Below are positions 60,733-64,000 of a stretch of 64,000 nucleotides of DNA, piece after piece. Position 1 is the stretch's first letter, and each line of letters starts with the position of its first letter. The notes beneath the pieces were generated by a model that saw nothing but the letters and a program-made list of their open reading frames with translations, ran no database searches and was not told where the DNA came from. The translations under genes were made by a program, and so were the position numbers. Origin of the DNA: Rhododendron vialii (Eukaryota > Streptophyta > Magnoliopsida > Ericales > Ericaceae); assembly GCF_030253575.1 (NCBI RefSeq), contig NC_080562.1:29343852-29407851 (forward strand), in the 5' to 3' direction.

Positions 60733-61152
60733 AGTCGCCTCCCCTCCAGTTTTCTTACCTCTAGTCTACTGTCCAGTTTGTATTTTGTGGGCCCATTTTG
60801 AACCCACGTTAATAATTGAAACTGTTAATCATGTAGATCTCGTTGAGACGAGCCACCATACCAAAAATTACGTCTATCCGATTTGTATTGATACCTATTT
60901 GAAACACATTTATTTGATAAAAATGATGTTGGGCACACTGGATAGGAACCCGCCCAACACCATTTTTATCAAATAAATGTGTTCAAACAAGTATCAATAC
61001 ATATCCGATGGTCTTGATTTTTGGTAGGGTGGCTCGTCTCGACGAGTTCTACATGATGAACAGTTCCGATTATCAACGTGGATCCGAAATGGGCCCAAAA
61101 AATTACAAATGGACAGTAGACTAGAGGGAAGACACTAGATGGGTGGCGAACT
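60733..61152. mobile_element. 420-bp fold-back MITE with 11-bp direct flank repeat
   Basis: CTAGGAGTGGG at 60722-60732 is repeated perfectly at 61153-61163. The whole element between them is an imperfect palindrome with arms of about 200 bases: CTCTAGTCTACTGTCCA near one end and its complement near the other, GTTGGGC facing GCCCAAC near the centre. A 9- to 11-bp duplication suggests a Mutator-like or Foldback origin. Confidence 0.88.
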
Positions 61153-61186
61153 CTAGGAGTGGGGGTTAGCATTTAAGGGGATTCTC

Positions 61187-63823
61187 TGTAACGACTCGGA
61201 TTTTTAACCCAATTTTTTTTCCTAAATATATATTATTTAGAATTATTTTTCTTAATGCAAATCTTTTTTTTAAATACAATTATGCATGTAATATATACAT
61301 GTATTCTTTTTTTAAAATTTCTACACACAAATTACATGCATGCACAAATACAAACTCCTTTCGTCTCTCTGTCTCCTACTCAGTCTCTACTTCCTCCCTA
61401 ACCCTAAAATCAAGTCCAATTCGTCCATTCCAAATCCCATGAACCCAACTCCATTAAATTCACTCTTATCAAACCTCTTCCAAATTCACCTATATAACCC
61501 CCCCCCCCCATTGACCCACGAAATTTACACCACAATATTTTTCACGCCCCACTAGTCCAAAAGAGAGAGAAAAACTAGAGAAAACGGAGCTCCAATCCAT
61601 GGAGTTTTAGAGAGAGAAAGAAAGAGAAAGAAAAGTGGATTTTGTACCAAGACCCGACCGAAATCCAATTCGATCGTTCCAAACTCTTCCTACAATCTAG
61701 AGCATCCCCAAACAAGCCTCAATCTGATCCCAAAGTCTCCCGATCAAAAAAAATCGAAGTCTTCTTCCCCAAAATTCAAGATTCGTTTTTGAAATCAATT
61801 CGATCCAATTCAAGGTATTATAAACCTATCCAACCTCTTCTCTAAGTATATTAAGTGTTTATATGCTTAACCATATGTCCCGAACGAAAAAAATATAGCT
61901 TACCGCGCGTTTTCTGCCATATTCATCAATTTGATATTATTTTTGAGCCCGACACTTTATTTGTAATTAGTTGCGAAGAAGATGATCCTTCTGATATTTA
62001 TTTTACAATCCGTCTGATATTAATATTACAAAAAACTACTGATATGATATTATTTTATTACAATATAATATCATCTTAGTATAAAACGTATTAATTATAT
62101 CAGTTTAATTTATCTGATAGATTGAGTTGGTTTTAAATGTTTCGAAACAACTTTGCGACATTTCAAACCTCATTTTTTACACCCAGACTATTTTTCCTAG
62201 ACTTTTCACACCTGAAAGATCATAACTTATTAAGATCATATTTTTTTATTTAATTATCTATTTATTGAATTATTTATTAGTTATCTATCAAGTTTACTAA
62301 CGAAAAATCTTTGCGACCTTCCAAACTACGTTTTAACACCCATACTAAATTTTTCTAGACTCCTTGCATCTCAAAGATGATATCTTGTTAAATTAATATT
62401 TTTTTTATTTAATTTACCATTTATTGTTATTTCTATAGCGTTTCCAATCAAAAATTCCTTACGACCTTATAAACCATATTATTAATGCCCGAGTAATTTT
62501 ATTTAGACTCCCTACATTCTGAAGATGAAACTTTGTTAACCTCAACATATTTTAATTAGTAAATTATTTATTATCTATTTACTTCACTTTCGGCCACTTT
62601 ATTTAACATCTTCATTTAAAATAATCCCGCGACCCTCCGAACCCAACTTTTGATACTCAACTGGTTGCATAGGACCCATCGGACTCTTAATCAGGTCATG
62701 TTAATTATTTTAATATTTTTACCTAATTAATGCATTAAATTAGTTTTTAATTAATCTAATTACTTAGAAATAATTAATGACAACCTAGAAAAATATTTCT
62801 TTTAAAATTCTTTTAAAAAGGTTCTTACTTATTATCATCATGGCCATACAAGACTAAGGGCAACGGCCCATTCATAAAAGGTTGAGTGATTGCTTTACTT
62901 GTAATTTATTTTAATTATTATTCGTTTTAATTGCATATTGCCCGATACTTGATTTGAAATGTTAGATTGAACCCTAGAGACATGGGGTGGTATGCAAATA
63001 GAACTCACCTAGTCGATGCTAGGTAATGGATGAATTGAACAGTTTTATTTTTAGATTGCCTGCAGGCGTGATTTTGAGATGTGATGAATTGGATGTGATG
63101 GTTTGAAACTGGCAAAGTAAGCCCAGTATTGAGTGATGAATTGATACTAGCAAAGTAAGCCCAGTGATGATTGTGGTGATTGTGAAGTGGTGCATAAGAT
63201 AGGCGAACCCTAGTTATGATTCGGGCATGATAAGCTTCCTTTTGTTGTAATGAGAGGGATACACGCTAGGTACATAACTGAGGTGCAATCCGCGACAACA
63301 AAAGAAAATGATCTCATGGGACAGGGCATGGCTAGCGGTTGGGGAGGAAAGATCTCGCGGAGAGATCTTAGATTTCACATTAGGTTATGGATAGTAATGA
63401 ACTGGCTTATGTGGAGAATATTTGTTTGGCTTATTCGATTCAATATTATCTTATTACCTACTAATTGTAAAGTAAGAGGGGTGGTTAGGTTGGATTATTC
63501 TACTGGATGATTTATCACTCACGGATACGTCTGTATCTTGGCAAATCGTTTGCTTCGGCGATCAATTTGCCAGTGGGCACAAGATTCAATGGAGAGGATT
63601 CAAAGATGTTGCAGTTCAACACGGAAAGAATATCAGGAACGAAGATCGAGTATGTTTCGGATTTGTATCAAGCCTAGAGTTAGCTCTGAGATTAATGTAT
63701 TTTGAATCAGTAAATTTATCTTGTGACTGTAATAGCTAAATTTTATTTTGAAAAATTATATTTATTTAGCAAATTTTCTTAAGATTTTATTTTATATTGC
63801 TTCCGGAAAGTCGGGGCGTTACA
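61187..63823. mobile_element. Solo LTR (2.6 kb)
   Basis: Starts TGTAACGACTCGG and ends GGGGCGTTACA, flanked by a perfect 5-bp duplication TTCTC (61182-61186, 63824-63828). No polyprotein motifs inside. Its sequence differs from the solo LTR at 57699, so it is another family. An 86-codon frame at 63250-63510 has no recognisable content. Confidence 0.85.
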
Positions 63824-63828
63824 TTCTC

Positions 63829-64000
63829 TATGGCTGTGGTTGTGTTAGCGCTGGTGAAGTTAGGATTTTAAAGTGAAGAAGTTAGGATTTTGATCCCGAG
63901 GACCGGCTTAGTAGACATAAAATTTTATCGTAACGTATACCTATTATATCATAAATTTTTTGTTTTTCAATACATTACATTTGTATAATGAAATAATTTT
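63829..64000. other. Window end, no feature seen
   Basis: Short AT-rich sequence after the solo LTR; nothing could be supported. Confidence 0.5.

Noticed and set aside
63250-63510. 86-codon frame near the window end
   Set aside because: Lies inside a solo LTR with terminal duplication and has no family resemblance.

Overview
The window is nuclear DNA of a flowering plant, most likely a woody eudicot. The evidence is spliced plant genes with GT-AG introns, plant-only families (TRICHOME BIREFRINGENCE-LIKE, TAXIMIN, PPR, DUF4220), AT-rich intergenic DNA, CT/GA microsatellites and a very high load of plant transposable elements. I cannot name the species from sequence alone.

Genes. Only two host genes look intact: a five-exon TBL/PMR5-type O-acetyltransferase gene (1158-7616, +) with a 4.5-kb second intron full of transposon debris, and a two-exon TAXIMIN-like cysteine-rich peptide gene (25503-25927, -). 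A small KEN-box-containing protein gene (56062-56363, -) is open in two overlapping frames. The rest are relics: a 12-oxophytodienoate reductase-like fragment (about 9540-10030, -), a DUF4220/DUF594 pseudogene (30976-32336, -) with a head-to-head partial copy (32337-32765, +), and a PPR gene resembling Arabidopsis At3g58590 (39394-42166, +) broken by two 1-bp frameshifts and a hAT MITE. A possible 5' exon of an unidentified minus-strand gene lies near 34794-35040.

Mobile DNA dominates. A 10.7-kb Athila-like Ty3/gypsy element (13336-23998, TSD GAAAT, tRNA-Asp primer site) keeps gag and a protease-like domain but has no RT, RNase H or integrase, and carries three tandem 935-bp repeats, each with a polypurine-tract-like motif. 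An 8.6-kb chromovirus (47173-55760, minus strand, TSD GATTG, initiator-Met primer site) has an intact 1606-residue gag-pol and equal-length LTRs with no difference seen, so it inserted recently. Two solo LTRs with 5-bp TSDs (57699-60005, 61187-63823), a tRNA-derived SINE (24015-24153), a LINE-derived retroposon (26711-27815) and more than a dozen MITEs or fold-back elements (hAT, MULE-like, PIF/Harbinger-like) fill most of the remainder.

The most unusual pattern is in the LTRs. Both unrelated LTR families carry tandem, fixed-length palindromes with an ATCGAT core (31 bp every 62 bp in the chromovirus; 41 bp every 68 bp in the Athila-like element), and in each family arm differences between copies are compensatory. 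A second unusual structure is a tandem array of roughly 270-bp palindromes present at two separate loci (35.5-36.05 kb and 45.4-46.2 kb).
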